Shown here: positions 17,701-29,917 of the stretch, one piece after another
Position numbering within the stretch: position 1 is the first letter of the stretch
Layout of the letters: every line of letters starts with the position of its first letter
Assembly: GCA_009841255.1 (NCBI GenBank)
Contig: VXMD01000041.1
Coordinates: forward strand, 39,282 to 103,281
Length of the DNA stretch: 64,000 bases
Direction of reading: 5' to 3'
Source: Candidatus Poribacteria bacterium
Lineage (GTDB): Bacteria > Poribacteria > WGA-4E > WGA-3G
Translations under genes and position numbers: made by a program
Notes under the pieces: model-generated
What the model saw: the letters and a program-made list of their open reading frames with translations, nothing else
What the model was told of the DNA's origin: nothing
Databases searched by the model: none

Positions 17701-17740
17701 TGAAATTGAGGTCTTAAAGTGCCTTTACGTAGATCCAGGG

Positions 17741-17758
17741 AAACACCCAAGCAAAAAC
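17741..17758 (-). repeat. 18-base dispersed repeat
   Basis: AAACACCCAAGCAAAAAC here; the reverse complement occurs in the loops of REP-like hairpins at 59551-59568 and 63051-63068, and a diverged copy at 34529-34546. Confidence 0.5.
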
Positions 17759-17805
17759 CCTGTGCTGTTGTTTCTGGCTATGTTCTTTGGCATTCCTATA
17801 ATGGA

Positions 17806-20292
<2,487 letters not shown>

Positions 20293-20638
20293 CGCATTTC
20301 TCCTTATATTGGTTATCGGTTCGTTCCGCTACGCTCCACTTTCGGTTATTGGTTGTTGGTTATAAGTTATAAGTTATAAGTTAAGGGTCTCTCGCTAAAC
20401 GATAACCTCTGTAAGGGTTGGGAATGTAATACAAGGAACGGATTTACTCTATTTAAAGACTAAATCCCCCAACCCCTACGACAACCTATTGGTTCTTGGT
20501 TGTTGGTTATAAGTTAAGAGCTCACAAAGACCCTCTTAACTTATAACCTAAAGGTTTTTTCGGAAGAAAAAACCGAACCTATAACCTATAACCCTTTTCG
20601 TAGAAAAACCGTACCGACGACTGATAACCGTAAACTAT
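20293..20638. repeat. Repeat-filled intergenic region
   Basis: The gap holds no gene. It contains TTATAAGTTATAAGTTA tandem units (20360-20385), GGTTATTGGTTGTTGG-like runs (20330-20360 and 20487-20515), and a hairpin GGTTTTTTC-GGAA-GAAAAAACC (20552-20573) with a shorter relative at 20597-20612. These belong to the same low-complexity family as the in-gene repeats at 18036, 21651, 32365 and 47428. Confidence 0.7.
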
Positions 20639-21766
20639 TCACCTTTCATAGATAGGCAAGAGGCGATAGTTCAACGCCAAAGCGAGGATAGCCATACCGG
20701 TGCCGTAGGCTCTGCCATGGGAACTCGCGAAACTGCCATCTTCTGCCTGCGTCTTCTGGAGCCACTCGATGGTTCTTTGATTCCAAGCCTTCCACGCCTC
20801 AAAATCACTTTGAAACAGAGCTTGCGCCATGTAGTAGAGATTATAGAACAGGTGTCCACTGCCGCGATGGTCAATGCGACGCTTGATGAACTCGGAAGCG
20901 GCTTTATACTCAGGTGTATCTTTTCTTTTCGCAATCGCATAAATCAGGGTCCCGATCGCCGTCCGAGTGAGTCCACCCCCATGACTGCTCGCCATCTGAT
21001 ACGTTACAGTTCCATCTTGCATCGTGTGTGTCTGGAAAAAACTCACCGCTTTATCAACGGCTTCGTTGGGAATCTCAATACCGGCGTTTCGAGCACCGAG
21101 TATGCCCATCAACACGGTTCCAGCGACAGTTGTGTCGGCATCTTGGGAATCTGGGGAGTAACGCCAAGCACCCCACGGGTTCTTCTGCTGTGAAGTCAGT
21201 GAAGAGCGCACCGCCAGTTCCAACGCCTCGCTCAGGGGGCGTCGCCGTCCTGACGGAACATCGCTCCCTTCCCAGAGCAGTCGTTCACTTACTGCACCAT
21301 ACGCTTCTGAGAGTGCTAGCAAAGCAAAACCGTGTTGGTACATGGATCCGTGTCCGCCCCAAGTGCTACCGATGTACCCCGTCCGCGCATCCTGATTGGA
21401 GATAATATTGCGTAACGCCTTACGGATGGTCGTCGCATAAGGACCGAAATCCGGGTCTTCGCCACTCGCCATCAATGCCATAACACAAATTCCCGTTACG
21501 CCGGGTCCACTTCCCGCTCCCGACCAACCGCCATCCTCCATTTGCGAGTTAACGAGATAGCGTAAACCGCGGTCATTGATGATCCGAACCGCTGCAGGAA
21601 CACCTGTCCCATAGCGGAGGGCAACATCCTGTGCATAAGTCGGTTCAATTGAAAAAGTAACCAGTAACCAGTAACCAGTAACCAGTAACCAATAACTGGA
21701 AACTTCTTTACTGAAAACTGGAAACTTTGAAACTTTAGCACACTTTACAGACTTTGAAATTTTCAT
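20639..21766 (-). CDS. Exported prenyltransferase/squalene-cyclase-fold protein
   Basis: 375 residues from the ATG at 21766, which has GGAGGAGG before it, rather than GTG 21784. The body is an alpha/alpha toroid of the terpenoid-cyclase type with QW-like motifs: 'QMEDGGWSGAG', 'QDARTGYIGSTWGGHGSMYQHGFALLAL', 'QKNPWGAWRYS', 'QAEDGSFASSHGRAYGTGMAILAL'. There is no clear DxDD cyclase motif, so it is more likely a binding or structural relative, common in Planctomycetes-type genomes. The signal peptide core ('YWLLVTGYWLLVT') is encoded by an in-frame tandem repeat of CTGGTTA. The SD overlaps the end of the upstream gene, so translation is probably coupled. Confidence 0.75.
   Translation of the reverse strand: MKISKSVKCAKVSKFPVFSKEVSSYWLLVTGYWLLVTFSIEPTYAQDVALRYGTGVPAAVRIINDRGLRYLVNSQMEDGGWSGAGSGPGVTGICVMALMASGEDPDFGPYATTIRKALRNIISNQDARTGYIGSTWGGHGSMYQHGFALLALSEAYGAVSERLLWEGSDVPSGRRRPLSEALELAVRSSLTSQQKNPWGAWRYSPDSQDADTTVAGTVLMGILGARNAGIEIPNEAVDKAVSFFQTHTMQDGTVTYQMASSHGGGLTRTAIGTLIYAIAKRKDTPEYKAASEFIKRRIDHRGSGHLFYNLYYMAQALFQSDFEAWKAWNQRTIEWLQKTQAEDGSFASSHGRAYGTGMAILALALNYRLLPIYER
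21651..21720. repeat. CTGGTTA tandem repeat encoding a signal-peptide core
   Basis: About five copies of AACCAGT on the plus strand, then diverged units. Read on the minus strand in frame, they encode alternating Trp-Leu-Leu-Val-Thr blocks which form the hydrophobic part of the exported protein's signal peptide. Confidence 0.75.
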
Positions 21767-21771
21767 GATGA

Positions 21772-23568
21772 TTACCTCCTCCACCCAATCGGACCGAATA
21801 CACGCTTAAACTCATCCTGCTGCCACGGCGTCAGGACTTCAAAGTCTACCGTCTGTGGAAAAAGTTGGAAAAACATCGAGATCGAAGAACTTCCCTCCTT
21901 AAGTGGACCGGGAACCAACTGCGACGCTGCCGTTTCCAACTGCCCCCGTTGCATGTCATCCAAAAGCAGCTGTATATCTATGCACGCCACCACCATACCC
22001 CGCAATGCCTGTTGACGTAAAGCCTCTCTTTCGGCTCGATGTTCGCTATACGCCGCAAATGCCTCTTCAGAAAGCACATCTTTGATGGTCTGCTGATAGA
22101 GACCATCTCTTGTAATGTCTGAAGCACTGGCCTCACCCCTTCGGCTGTTTATTCTATCTTCATCTCGTAAATTTTTCCGCATGGCTTGAAGCCTTATAGC
22201 AGCTTGTTTGCGAGTCATTGCATCCGCTTCGACAACCTTCAGGAGTCGTCTCTCAAACTCCTGAAGTATCGCCTCGCCGGCTTCATCACGGGCTTCAATG
22301 TACTCTTGCGCTACACCTTTAGTGACAAGTGCCAAACGCCAAGCGGCACGTTCGTCGAGGGGACCTAATAATTCGGTATGCGCTGCGAGTTTGGCTTCGG
22401 CAATCTCCATCATTTGCTCTGGAGATTCCACTGTGTCGGCATTCAGTTCAATCCAAGGTGGCAGTTTCCCAGGCGGATCAACCACTATATCCTCAATGAC
22501 TGCTTTAAATTGTTTTTCCATTTCAACAAAGGGTCCGGGGATGACTACTTCAAATTCTTCTTCCATCTCAATAAGGGTTTCGGGGTCGACGACAAAAACT
22601 CGTTCTATGTTTGTATTCGCGTTAACCAACTCTCGCCAAACCTTGGACTGTGCCTCACTCAAGACGCCATCCAGAGAGATTTTCAGCCTGTAGTGTGCCA
22701 ACTGTGCCGCCTGTTCTGGACTGAGCCACAACGCGTTCATTGTGTTCGGAAAAACTCCGCTCTCTGCTGTATCAAGCAAGGACTGCCCCACTTTTTCGCG
22801 TTGATCTGCTCTTAAACTGAGTTCCTTATCGAGTGTAACAGCGATCCACTGAACGACTGCCTGTCGATCCCGAACCTCTCGTGCCGCTATAAATTCCAAA
22901 TAATCCTGAAGCTGCACCTCGCTCAAGTGTTTCGCGAACGCCGCTTGGCAGCCTGGATGTGCCAATAGCATCTCAAGCAACGACATGTTTCCTTCTTCCA
23001 CCGCTCTTGCGAAGACACCCAGACCACCGTCCTGTTCCAAGGTACTTTCAATTGAATTGAGAATGGATTGATGAAATGCATTGATAACCGTCTCGTCCAG
23101 CGCATAACGCTTACCGACGCCTTCGACAACGCGTTGGATCAGGGACACAATTCGTTGTTTGATAACAATGTTCACTCTTTCATTCGGATGCACTTTAACG
23201 AAGGGTTCGATATCGCCCTTCCGTGTCGTTTTGAACGAGACTAAGTGTTTCCCACCATCAACGACGGTAACAGGTTCCCCAGTTCGCTCGTTGTATCCCT
23301 CTTTAGATATACGAATCAAGTAGCGTCCGGCAGGAAGTCCAGCCTGTTTGTACTTTCCATTGACATCCGTTTTTGTTGTCCATGCCTTTCCGCTGTCGCT
23401 GGCAACAATCTTGACCGTAACATCCTCAATTGGGTTCTGAGCTGACGTTAGGTCAGTAATCAGTCCATCGACGGTCCCACCCTTCAGGGCATCGTCCCGC
23501 GCAAAGACGATACCGAACAACATACTGACACAAGCAACCATTATTAATACATATCGTAAATGACGCAT
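21772..23568 (-). CDS. Exported CarboxypepD_reg-domain protein (tandem copy A)
   Basis: 598 residues from ATG 23568, behind AGGAGG; the longer frame to 23601 runs into the upstream gene. Signal peptide 'YVLIMVACVSMLFGIVFA'. Then a carboxypeptidase regulatory-like (transthyretin-like) beta domain, about residues 30-110: 'VDGLITDLTSAQNPIEDVTVKI' to 'GLPAGRYLIRISKEGYNERTG'. The remaining 480 residues are largely helical and contain 'LDKELSLRADQREKVGQSLLDTAE' with 'ALWLSPEQAAQLAHYRLKISLDGVLSEAQ', resembling Spy/periplasmic helical segments seen in Planctomycetes. It ends Trp-Arg-Arg. The adjacent gene is a close paralogue and both lie in the MoxR/VWA cluster. Function unknown. Confidence 0.7.
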   Translation of the reverse strand: MRHLRYVLIMVACVSMLFGIVFARDDALKGGTVDGLITDLTSAQNPIEDVTVKIVASDSGKAWTTKTDVNGKYKQAGLPAGRYLIRISKEGYNERTGEPVTVVDGGKHLVSFKTTRKGDIEPFVKVHPNERVNIVIKQRIVSLIQRVVEGVGKRYALDETVINAFHQSILNSIESTLEQDGGLGVFARAVEEGNMSLLEMLLAHPGCQAAFAKHLSEVQLQDYLEFIAAREVRDRQAVVQWIAVTLDKELSLRADQREKVGQSLLDTAESGVFPNTMNALWLSPEQAAQLAHYRLKISLDGVLSEAQSKVWRELVNANTNIERVFVVDPETLIEMEEEFEVVIPGPFVEMEKQFKAVIEDIVVDPPGKLPPWIELNADTVESPEQMMEIAEAKLAAHTELLGPLDERAAWRLALVTKGVAQEYIEARDEAGEAILQEFERRLLKVVEADAMTRKQAAIRLQAMRKNLRDEDRINSRRGEASASDITRDGLYQQTIKDVLSEEAFAAYSEHRAEREALRQQALRGMVVACIDIQLLLDDMQRGQLETAASQLVPGPLKEGSSSISMFFQLFPQTVDFEVLTPWQQDEFKRVFGPIGWRR

Positions 23569-23588
23569 CTGTTTTGATCCTCCTGTAA

Positions 23589-25433
23589 TCATCTCCGCCA
23601 CATCATTGGACCGAACACCCGCTTAAACTCATCCTGCTGCCACGGTGTCAGGACTTCAAAATCTACCGTCTGTGGAAAGAGTTGGAAAAACATTGAGGTC
23701 GACGAGCTTCCCTCCTTAAGCGGACCGGGAACCAACTGCGACGCTGCCGTTTCTAATTGCTCCCGTTGCATGTCACCCAAAAGCAGTTGCATATCCATGC
23801 ACGCCACCACCATACCACGTAACGCCTGTTGATGCAAAGTTTCTCTCTCGGCTTGGTACTCGCTATACCGCGCAAACGTTTCTTCAGAAAGGACATCTTT
23901 GATCGCTTGTTGGTACATCGGATGACTTGTAATGTCAGCCTTCGTCTCTTCATCTCTGTGTAACCTGCCCATCGCTTCCTTCATAGTGCGTTGGAGCATC
24001 GCTGTTGCCTCTTCACGAGTCATCTCCCCAGCTTCGACTTTTTTTCTGAGAGCCGTTTCAGCTTCCCGGGATATCGCTTCGAGACTTTCCCCTTGGGCTT
24101 CAATGTATTGTTGCGCGACACCTTTAGTGACGAGTGCCAGACGCCGAGCGGCACGTTCGTCAAGGGCACCTAACAACGCGGTATGCGCTGCGATTTTGGC
24201 TTCGGCGATCTCCATCATTTGCTCTGGAGTTTTCGCTGTATCGGTGTTAATAGGGTTAATTTCAATCCAAGGTTGCATCCCTTGCGGGTCAATCACTATA
24301 TCCTCAATGACGACTTCAACTTCTCCCTCTATCCCAAGATGCGCATCTGGTTCATTGGGGATAAATACAAATTTCTTGTTCGGGCCGGCAACGCCTTTCG
24401 CATCTATCCTATCAACCTCGATTACCCTCTTGATGCCGATTTCGGGTGCGATGATAAACATATCCACTTCGTTTGCTCTTGCATTAACTAATCCCTGCCA
24501 GACTTTGGACTGCGCCTCACTCAAAACACCCTCCAAAGAGACTTTCAACCTGTAGTGTGCCAGCTGTGCCGCCTGTTCTGGACCGAGCCGCAATGCATTC
24601 ATTGCGTTCGGAAAAAGTTCGTTCTCTGCTGTATCAAGCAAGGACTGCACAACCTTTTCGCGTTGATCGGCTCTCAAACTGAGTTCCTTATCGAGTGTAA
24701 CAGTGATCCACTGAATGACTGCTTGTCGATCTCGAACTCCTCGTGCCTCCGTAAATTCCAAATAATCCTGAAGCTGCACCTCGCTCAAGTGTTTCGCGAA
24801 CACCGCTTGGCAGCCTGGATGTGCCAATAGCATCTCAAGCAACAACATATTTCCTTCTTCCACCGCCCTTGCGAAGATACTCAGACCACCCTCCTGTTCC
24901 AAGGCATTCCCAATTGAATTGAGAACAGATTGATGAAATGCATTGATAACCGTCTCGTCCAGCGCATAACGCTTACCGACACCTTCGGCAACGCGTTGGA
25001 TTAGGGACACGATTCGTTGTTTGATAACAACGTTCATTCTTTCATCTGGACGCACTTTTAAGAAGGGTTTGATAGCACCCTTCCGTGTCATTTTGAGCGG
25101 GATGAAGTGTTCCCCACCATCAACAACGGTAACAGGTTTCCCAGTCCGCTCGTCGTATCCCTCTTTAGATATACGAATCAAGTAGCGTCCGGCGGGAAGT
25201 CCAGATTGTTTGTACTCGCCATCGGCATTCGTTTTTGTTGTCCATTCCTTTCCGGCATCTTGGGCGGCAACAATCTTGACCGTAACACCCTCAATTGGAT
25301 TCTGGACTGGCGTTAAGTCAGTAATCAGTCCACGGACCGTCCCACCCTTCAGCGCATCGTCCTGGGCAAAGACGATACCGAACGACATACCGACACAAAC
25401 AACCGCTATGAACATACATCGTAAATGACGCAT
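23589..25433 (-). CDS. Exported CarboxypepD_reg-domain protein (tandem copy B)
   Basis: 614 residues, the same architecture as copy A and very similar along its length at both protein and DNA level: signal peptide 'FIAVVCVGMSFGIVFA', transthyretin-like domain ('GTVRGLITDLTPVQNPIEGVTVKI'), long helical body with 'LDERAARRLALVTKGVAQQYIEAQGE', and the same C-terminal 'PQTVDFEVLTPWQQDEFKRVF'. The largest difference is a central acidic stretch of about 30 residues ('VIEVDRIDAKGVAGPNKKF') which copy A lacks or has in shorter form. SD GGAGGA lies before ATG 25433. The copies are 21 bases apart, so they arose by a recent tandem duplication. Confidence 0.7.
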   Translation of the reverse strand: MRHLRCMFIAVVCVGMSFGIVFAQDDALKGGTVRGLITDLTPVQNPIEGVTVKIVAAQDAGKEWTTKTNADGEYKQSGLPAGRYLIRISKEGYDERTGKPVTVVDGGEHFIPLKMTRKGAIKPFLKVRPDERMNVVIKQRIVSLIQRVAEGVGKRYALDETVINAFHQSVLNSIGNALEQEGGLSIFARAVEEGNMLLLEMLLAHPGCQAVFAKHLSEVQLQDYLEFTEARGVRDRQAVIQWITVTLDKELSLRADQREKVVQSLLDTAENELFPNAMNALRLGPEQAAQLAHYRLKVSLEGVLSEAQSKVWQGLVNARANEVDMFIIAPEIGIKRVIEVDRIDAKGVAGPNKKFVFIPNEPDAHLGIEGEVEVVIEDIVIDPQGMQPWIEINPINTDTAKTPEQMMEIAEAKIAAHTALLGALDERAARRLALVTKGVAQQYIEAQGESLEAISREAETALRKKVEAGEMTREEATAMLQRTMKEAMGRLHRDEETKADITSHPMYQQAIKDVLSEETFARYSEYQAERETLHQQALRGMVVACMDMQLLLGDMQREQLETAASQLVPGPLKEGSSSTSMFFQLFPQTVDFEVLTPWQQDEFKRVFGPMMWRR

Positions 25434-25448
25434 CCCTTCAGTCCTCCT

Positions 25449-26396
25449 CTAATTTTCTCGGAGTGTAGCCAAACCCGTCTGCCATTCCTCACCTTTTTTA
25501 CCTGCGTAAAGCATGACATAGGTATTCTCTATTTCAAAGATCTGTCCCGTTAGTACACCGTCGCAATCGAAAGCATTGGGATCGTCCGACGGTGTGAATA
25601 CCGGGTTGTAAGGGTTCGGCTCGAAGGTCCGGAAATCGCGAGTCCGCACATGTCCGATCCTCCAGACTTCGCCATCGTATCCACCATAGAGAATATGGTA
25701 GTATTCTGGACCTTTGAATAATTCGGTCTCACGAACGGCTCGACTGTCCCACGCCTGCCCACTCCCTGTAAAAACGGGATTGTCAGGATTTTTTGTGACC
25801 GATGCTGGATCGCTCGTCGGTGCGGTCGCGTGACACATCGTCAACCCCTCTCCGAACGACCGGGTCGCCTTCCCTGTATAAACGATGTGAATTGTATCCC
25901 CTTCTATTATAACCGAAGGGTGACTTGAGCCGTGTCGTTCGTGTTCGATGTCCGCAGGAATGACGGGGGTGTGTCGGACACGCCGCCACTCGCCAAGGTC
26001 CCCATCGCTCACAAGGAGTCCCGTCTGCTCGGGGGTTGCTTTCCCTTTGCCCCGATAGTACATATAGAACTTGCCATCAGCAGGATTTAGGAACGGGAAA
26101 GGGTACTCAACAGCTGCGTCATCAAAACCGTCCACTGAAGGCTCAAGAATAGGGTTTCGCGGATCTTGGGTGATGTCAGTGAGATCACGCATCGGAGCCG
26201 TCGCGTGCATTATCAACCATCGCACACCAAGGTCGCGCTTACACCAGATGTAATGCACCGTTTCATCAACGATAATAGCATGCGTCGCCGCCGCCCAAAG
26301 CGGTGGCGGCAGAGAAATGATCGGATTGCCCGTCTCAATCCTCTTAAAACCGGCGAATACTTCAAATGGGATAGGTGCTTTCCGTGCAGTTGTCAT
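25449..26396 (-). CDS. Five-bladed beta-propeller glycosidase-like protein (GH43/GH32/GH130 type)
   Basis: 315 residues without a signal peptide. Repeated blades of the arabinanase/levansucrase fold are visible: 'DAAVEYPFPFLNPADGKFYMYYRGKGKA', 'SHPSVIIEGDTIHIVYTGKATR', 'SRAVRETELFKGPEYYHILYGG', 'DFRTFEPNPYNPVF' and 'CDGVLTGQIFEIENTYVMLYAGKK'. The Asp/Glu of 'DDAAVEYP' and 'RETELF' are candidates for catalytic residues. Such proteins act on furanosides or beta-mannosides. The ATG overlaps the stop of the DUF4175-like gene (ATGA), indicating translational coupling and placing this enzyme within the MoxR/VWA cluster. The substrate is not predictable. Confidence 0.7.
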   Translation of the reverse strand: MTTARKAPIPFEVFAGFKRIETGNPIISLPPPLWAAATHAIIVDETVHYIWCKRDLGVRWLIMHATAPMRDLTDITQDPRNPILEPSVDGFDDAAVEYPFPFLNPADGKFYMYYRGKGKATPEQTGLLVSDGDLGEWRRVRHTPVIPADIEHERHGSSHPSVIIEGDTIHIVYTGKATRSFGEGLTMCHATAPTSDPASVTKNPDNPVFTGSGQAWDSRAVRETELFKGPEYYHILYGGYDGEVWRIGHVRTRDFRTFEPNPYNPVFTPSDDPNAFDCDGVLTGQIFEIENTYVMLYAGKKGEEWQTGLATLREN

Positions 26397-29300
26397 TGGG
26401 TTCTCCCTTCCAAGGCGTCAAAATAAGCGTCCAACCCTTGGCGAAATTCTTCCGGTAACACGCGCCCCGTTTTCCCGGTTGCCTGTCTGGGTGAACGATT
26501 TTCAATAGAAGCTTTGCCGCTGTCATCACCGATACCGAGGAGGCTCAAAGCAGAAGCGGTGGCTGGTGGTGCTGTTGTTATTATCGGTGCATTCGGGATG
26601 CGTCCGGTTTCGAGTAGAATTTCAATTACTTCCGTTATAGCCGCAATCGCCTTGGGACCGGTATCAGGTTCTGCGAAGATGTCCTCTACCTCCTCCATCA
26701 CCGCTGCGGCGCGTCCCACCTTCGCAAGTTGCCCCTGGATGCGGCCCTCCTGTGCGTTGGGGAGGAGACTAATCTGTGCCTCTACCTCTCGGGTATCCTC
26801 GGTGAGTGTGATTTGTGTGTCGTACAACGCGATGCTACGCTCGCTATATTCATTGGGAGAGATTGCCGCCTTCGCTTGCTCGAGTTCTCGTGTCTCTTCC
26901 CGCAATTGGATCTCGCGATTGATGATACGCATCACTTCCACAACAATCTCCGGGGGCAGGTTCGGCAGCTCAACCAGTCCCATCTCTGCTGGCGGTTCCC
27001 CTTCAGGGAGCGGATCCACCAGTTGTTCTGCCCATCGATCCAACGTATCTGCCCAGAATTCCGCTTCTATCGTTGATTCACCAATAAAATTGTCCTTAAT
27101 AATCGCTTCGGCGATGTTCTGCATCTGGTCCGATACAATGGCGTCTTGCATTTCCGACAACACACGTGAGAAACCCGCAGAGGGTCGCCGGTCAGCATAA
27201 GCAACCATGTCCTGCAGGAGCGTGGATGCTACTTTAGCCTCGGTGATCTCTTTTGCAGCCAATCGTTCCCGGTCAGACGCATCCTCCACAGCATCACTCA
27301 CATCTTGTCCGAAACCGTCCAGATTGTTCAAATCTGCTGCGATGTCGATCTGCCGTCGCGATGCCGCCTTCAGACGCTTCACAAACGTGCTGTTTTCAAA
27401 ACCGGTGAGCAATTTGTTCATCTCTTCTGCCAACTTGGCAAAGGCATCCAGTAATTCCTGCTGTTCTGTGACCGCTTCCAAGACGAGTTCTGCCGTCTGA
27501 GGTGCCGGTGGTTCTTCCGCCTCATCACTTTTTCTTCCACTCCCTCTGAGGGTTGTCGTAGGGATTCCCAATCCACCAACGACTTGCGGTGCCTGTCCCG
27601 CCTCTTCTTCCTCATTGAAACCCGATTCAACATCAATGACAGTCGGCGTAGGGTTGGCGGGCGCATATGCGGGTTTACCTTCTGGCTGTTCGCTTCGATT
27701 CACAATGACGCTCGCGCCCGGGGTATTCGGATCCTCAGGGATCTCGTCTAACCCTTCAGGCGGTGTCCTGCTCTCGGGTCCATATTTCTCCTCTACAGAC
27801 ATGTCACTCCTACGGGGTTCAACCTTTGGATCAAAGGGCGAAACGGCGGAAGAATGAGAGGCTTTTCCATCCTGCCCCTCTTCCATTCCAACTGATTTCT
27901 GACTGCTGCTCAGTCCTGGTGCCTCGGCGGCACGGGCGAGTAAGTCAGCGACAGAAGGCATTCGCTGCCCCGCGATCTCCTCTAACTTCTGGAGTATTTC
28001 CGCCCACGCCTCGAGCTGATTCGGATCGAATTCCTCGTTTTTCGTCGCTTCCTGAACCAACTCGGTGCCAAGTTCGATAAGGCTCTCAAGTCTCGCCGCA
28101 TTGGCACGCTCCGCAGCGGCTTGATTTTGCAATTTCCTGCGCTGTGCTGGATCGTCAAGGGCTTCAGGCGGTAAGTCTCGCAGTTCGAGATTCGTTTCGT
28201 GCAACTGCAGTTCCTTGTCGTGGACCTCCTGTGCCGCACCCATCCAGAGTTCCATCTGTCCCACCAACCACTTGAAATGTTCCGCTGGGGTCAGCACATG
28301 GATGACAAGGTCCGGTGAACGGACGCGCTCGCGACCGGGAAGATAATCCTCAGCGAAAGCGCGTAGGCGTAGACTTTGCGGACGCACATTTTCACGCACC
28401 GCAGAAAATGTGGCAGCAACAGTCATGAGTTCCGCGGTCGGTGTCCCCGATGATACCGTTTTCTCGCCACTTGTCGGTTCCGGATTGTGAATCGGACTAC
28501 GAATGCCCTCCCATTCTAAACCCACGCGTTTCACACCAAAATCATCCGCCGCTTGAATCTCAAAGGTGAGAACCTCACTCGAAAGCACAACACGATTGTT
28601 CTTAAGTTTGCTGAAACTAACCGTCGGCGAGTCGTCTTCTTGTACCTCTAACCGTATCACTTGGGGTTCACGGGCAACGAGACCAAAGCGATCACGCCAT
28701 GCCAACTGGAGTAAGGTATCGGGATTAGAAATCGCTTCTACGACGCTGATAGTCTCGGTCGTCACACGCGCGCCATCAACACGTTGCGGACGATTGTTCA
28801 AAGTCGCTTCGGCGAGTTCTCGTGTTGCTGTGGCTTCCAAGACTGCAGTGCTCCCCTCCAACAAACTGAGTGTCCCGCCGCGGACATCCTCCACCAGTGG
28901 TTCGTTGCGTTGCAAATAGGCGGGCAATTCAACCACAGCGATAAGCTTGGTCAGTGCCGGACGCAATTTGGGTTGGATAGGAATGGAGCGTCGGGCATCT
29001 CCGATTCGAAGTGTGAGTCGTCCATCCCGTGTTTGAGGGGGTAATTGAAATCGGTACGTTGATTCGTCTCGCGTCGCAACCACTGGGACTTGGTCTGCAT
29101 AACGGGCTTCTCCCGACGCAGGTTTCCACGGTGAATCGTCTTTCAGGCGTGCTTCCACATCGAAAGGCTCGGCATAGGGCACCACACGCAATCCTGATTC
29201 GCCTTCCAATTGTGCAAAGGTATAACGCTCCACAGCGCGCCACGGTGTCAGCCATCGAGCGAAGGTATTCCAACTCGTTGCGGGTATTACAACGGCTCCG

Positions 29301-29848
29301 ATCACCACCAACATGAGTGGAAGGGCTGCCGCGAAAGCCCAGCGACGGTGCCGCGGATTCGGAACCGCATCTGCTAAATTATGTCTTGCGACCTCGGCAT
29401 CCACCTGACGCATGGCGGCTTCAACCAACGTAGGACTTGACAATTGATCCGCTCTATTACGTGCTAATTCTACGATACCGAGCACATGATCCCCAAAACG
29501 CGGAAATTTGTACTGCAATAGCCGAGCAACGCCATCCAACTGCCGATGCTTCCAGACCCAATTGTAGTATTTCATGGGCAAGAAAAAGATCATCCCTACC
29601 ATACCAACCCCTAAGATGAGTGCCCGCAACAGGGCAGGCGTATCCCACATCCGGTCCAAGCAAAAAACGACGGTATATGAGACAAGGAGTCCAAAGAGTG
29701 CCGCCAGAGCACCTTCAGCGAGTTTGATCGTCCATACCCGTTTTTGGTACTGTTCGAGTGCCGCTTTCATACGCGGCGGCAGGGCGACCGTTCCGTTTTG
29801 TTTTTTTAATTTTCCTTGCGGTTCGGTGAGGGAATTTGGGGTATTCAT
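26393..29848 (-). CDS. DUF4175-like membrane protein with long coiled coils
   Basis: 1151 residues from ATG 29848, which has GGAGAA before it; the longer frame reaches GTG 29875. Two membrane helices lie near the N terminus ('LAALFGLLVSYTVVFCL', 'ALILGVGMVGMIFFLP'), and another at about 'AFAAALPLMLVVIGAVVIP'. The periplasmic part starts with beta domains and continues as Glu/Arg/Gln-rich coiled coil ('EMLQELREETRELEQAKAA'-like stretches), with a Pro-rich, low-complexity middle. This matches DUF4175 proteins that accompany MoxR, DUF58 and VWA genes. The first residues, 'NTPNSLTEPQGKLKKQNG', are encoded by the shared leader element. It overlaps the glycosidase gene by ATGA. Confidence 0.7.
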   Translation of the reverse strand: MNTPNSLTEPQGKLKKQNGTVALPPRMKAALEQYQKRVWTIKLAEGALAALFGLLVSYTVVFCLDRMWDTPALLRALILGVGMVGMIFFLPMKYYNWVWKHRQLDGVARLLQYKFPRFGDHVLGIVELARNRADQLSSPTLVEAAMRQVDAEVARHNLADAVPNPRHRRWAFAAALPLMLVVIGAVVIPATSWNTFARWLTPWRAVERYTFAQLEGESGLRVVPYAEPFDVEARLKDDSPWKPASGEARYADQVPVVATRDESTYRFQLPPQTRDGRLTLRIGDARRSIPIQPKLRPALTKLIAVVELPAYLQRNEPLVEDVRGGTLSLLEGSTAVLEATATRELAEATLNNRPQRVDGARVTTETISVVEAISNPDTLLQLAWRDRFGLVAREPQVIRLEVQEDDSPTVSFSKLKNNRVVLSSEVLTFEIQAADDFGVKRVGLEWEGIRSPIHNPEPTSGEKTVSSGTPTAELMTVAATFSAVRENVRPQSLRLRAFAEDYLPGRERVRSPDLVIHVLTPAEHFKWLVGQMELWMGAAQEVHDKELQLHETNLELRDLPPEALDDPAQRRKLQNQAAAERANAARLESLIELGTELVQEATKNEEFDPNQLEAWAEILQKLEEIAGQRMPSVADLLARAAEAPGLSSSQKSVGMEEGQDGKASHSSAVSPFDPKVEPRRSDMSVEEKYGPESRTPPEGLDEIPEDPNTPGASVIVNRSEQPEGKPAYAPANPTPTVIDVESGFNEEEEAGQAPQVVGGLGIPTTTLRGSGRKSDEAEEPPAPQTAELVLEAVTEQQELLDAFAKLAEEMNKLLTGFENSTFVKRLKAASRRQIDIAADLNNLDGFGQDVSDAVEDASDRERLAAKEITEAKVASTLLQDMVAYADRRPSAGFSRVLSEMQDAIVSDQMQNIAEAIIKDNFIGESTIEAEFWADTLDRWAEQLVDPLPEGEPPAEMGLVELPNLPPEIVVEVMRIINREIQLREETRELEQAKAAISPNEYSERSIALYDTQITLTEDTREVEAQISLLPNAQEGRIQGQLAKVGRAAAVMEEVEDIFAEPDTGPKAIAAITEVIEILLETGRIPNAPIITTAPPATASALSLLGIGDDSGKASIENRSPRQATGKTGRVLPEEFRQGLDAYFDALEGRTQ
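29802..29826 (-). repeat. Shared leader element within a coding start
   Basis: On the minus strand it reads ACCGAACCGCAAGG then AAAATTAAAAA, nearly the same as the untranslated leader at 17671-17700, but here it encodes residues 8-17 of the DUF4175-like protein. Confidence 0.5.
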
Positions 29849-29917
29849 GTGGTTCTCCGTAGAGTCGCCTTCCACTTCGTTTCAGGCTTGTGTCTTGTGT
29901 TGTAAGACAGGCTTCTA

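Noticed and set aside
21651..21720. Regular repeats considered as a CRISPR array
   Set aside because: Units are 7-8 bases in tandem without spacers, and the frame of an exported protein runs through them.
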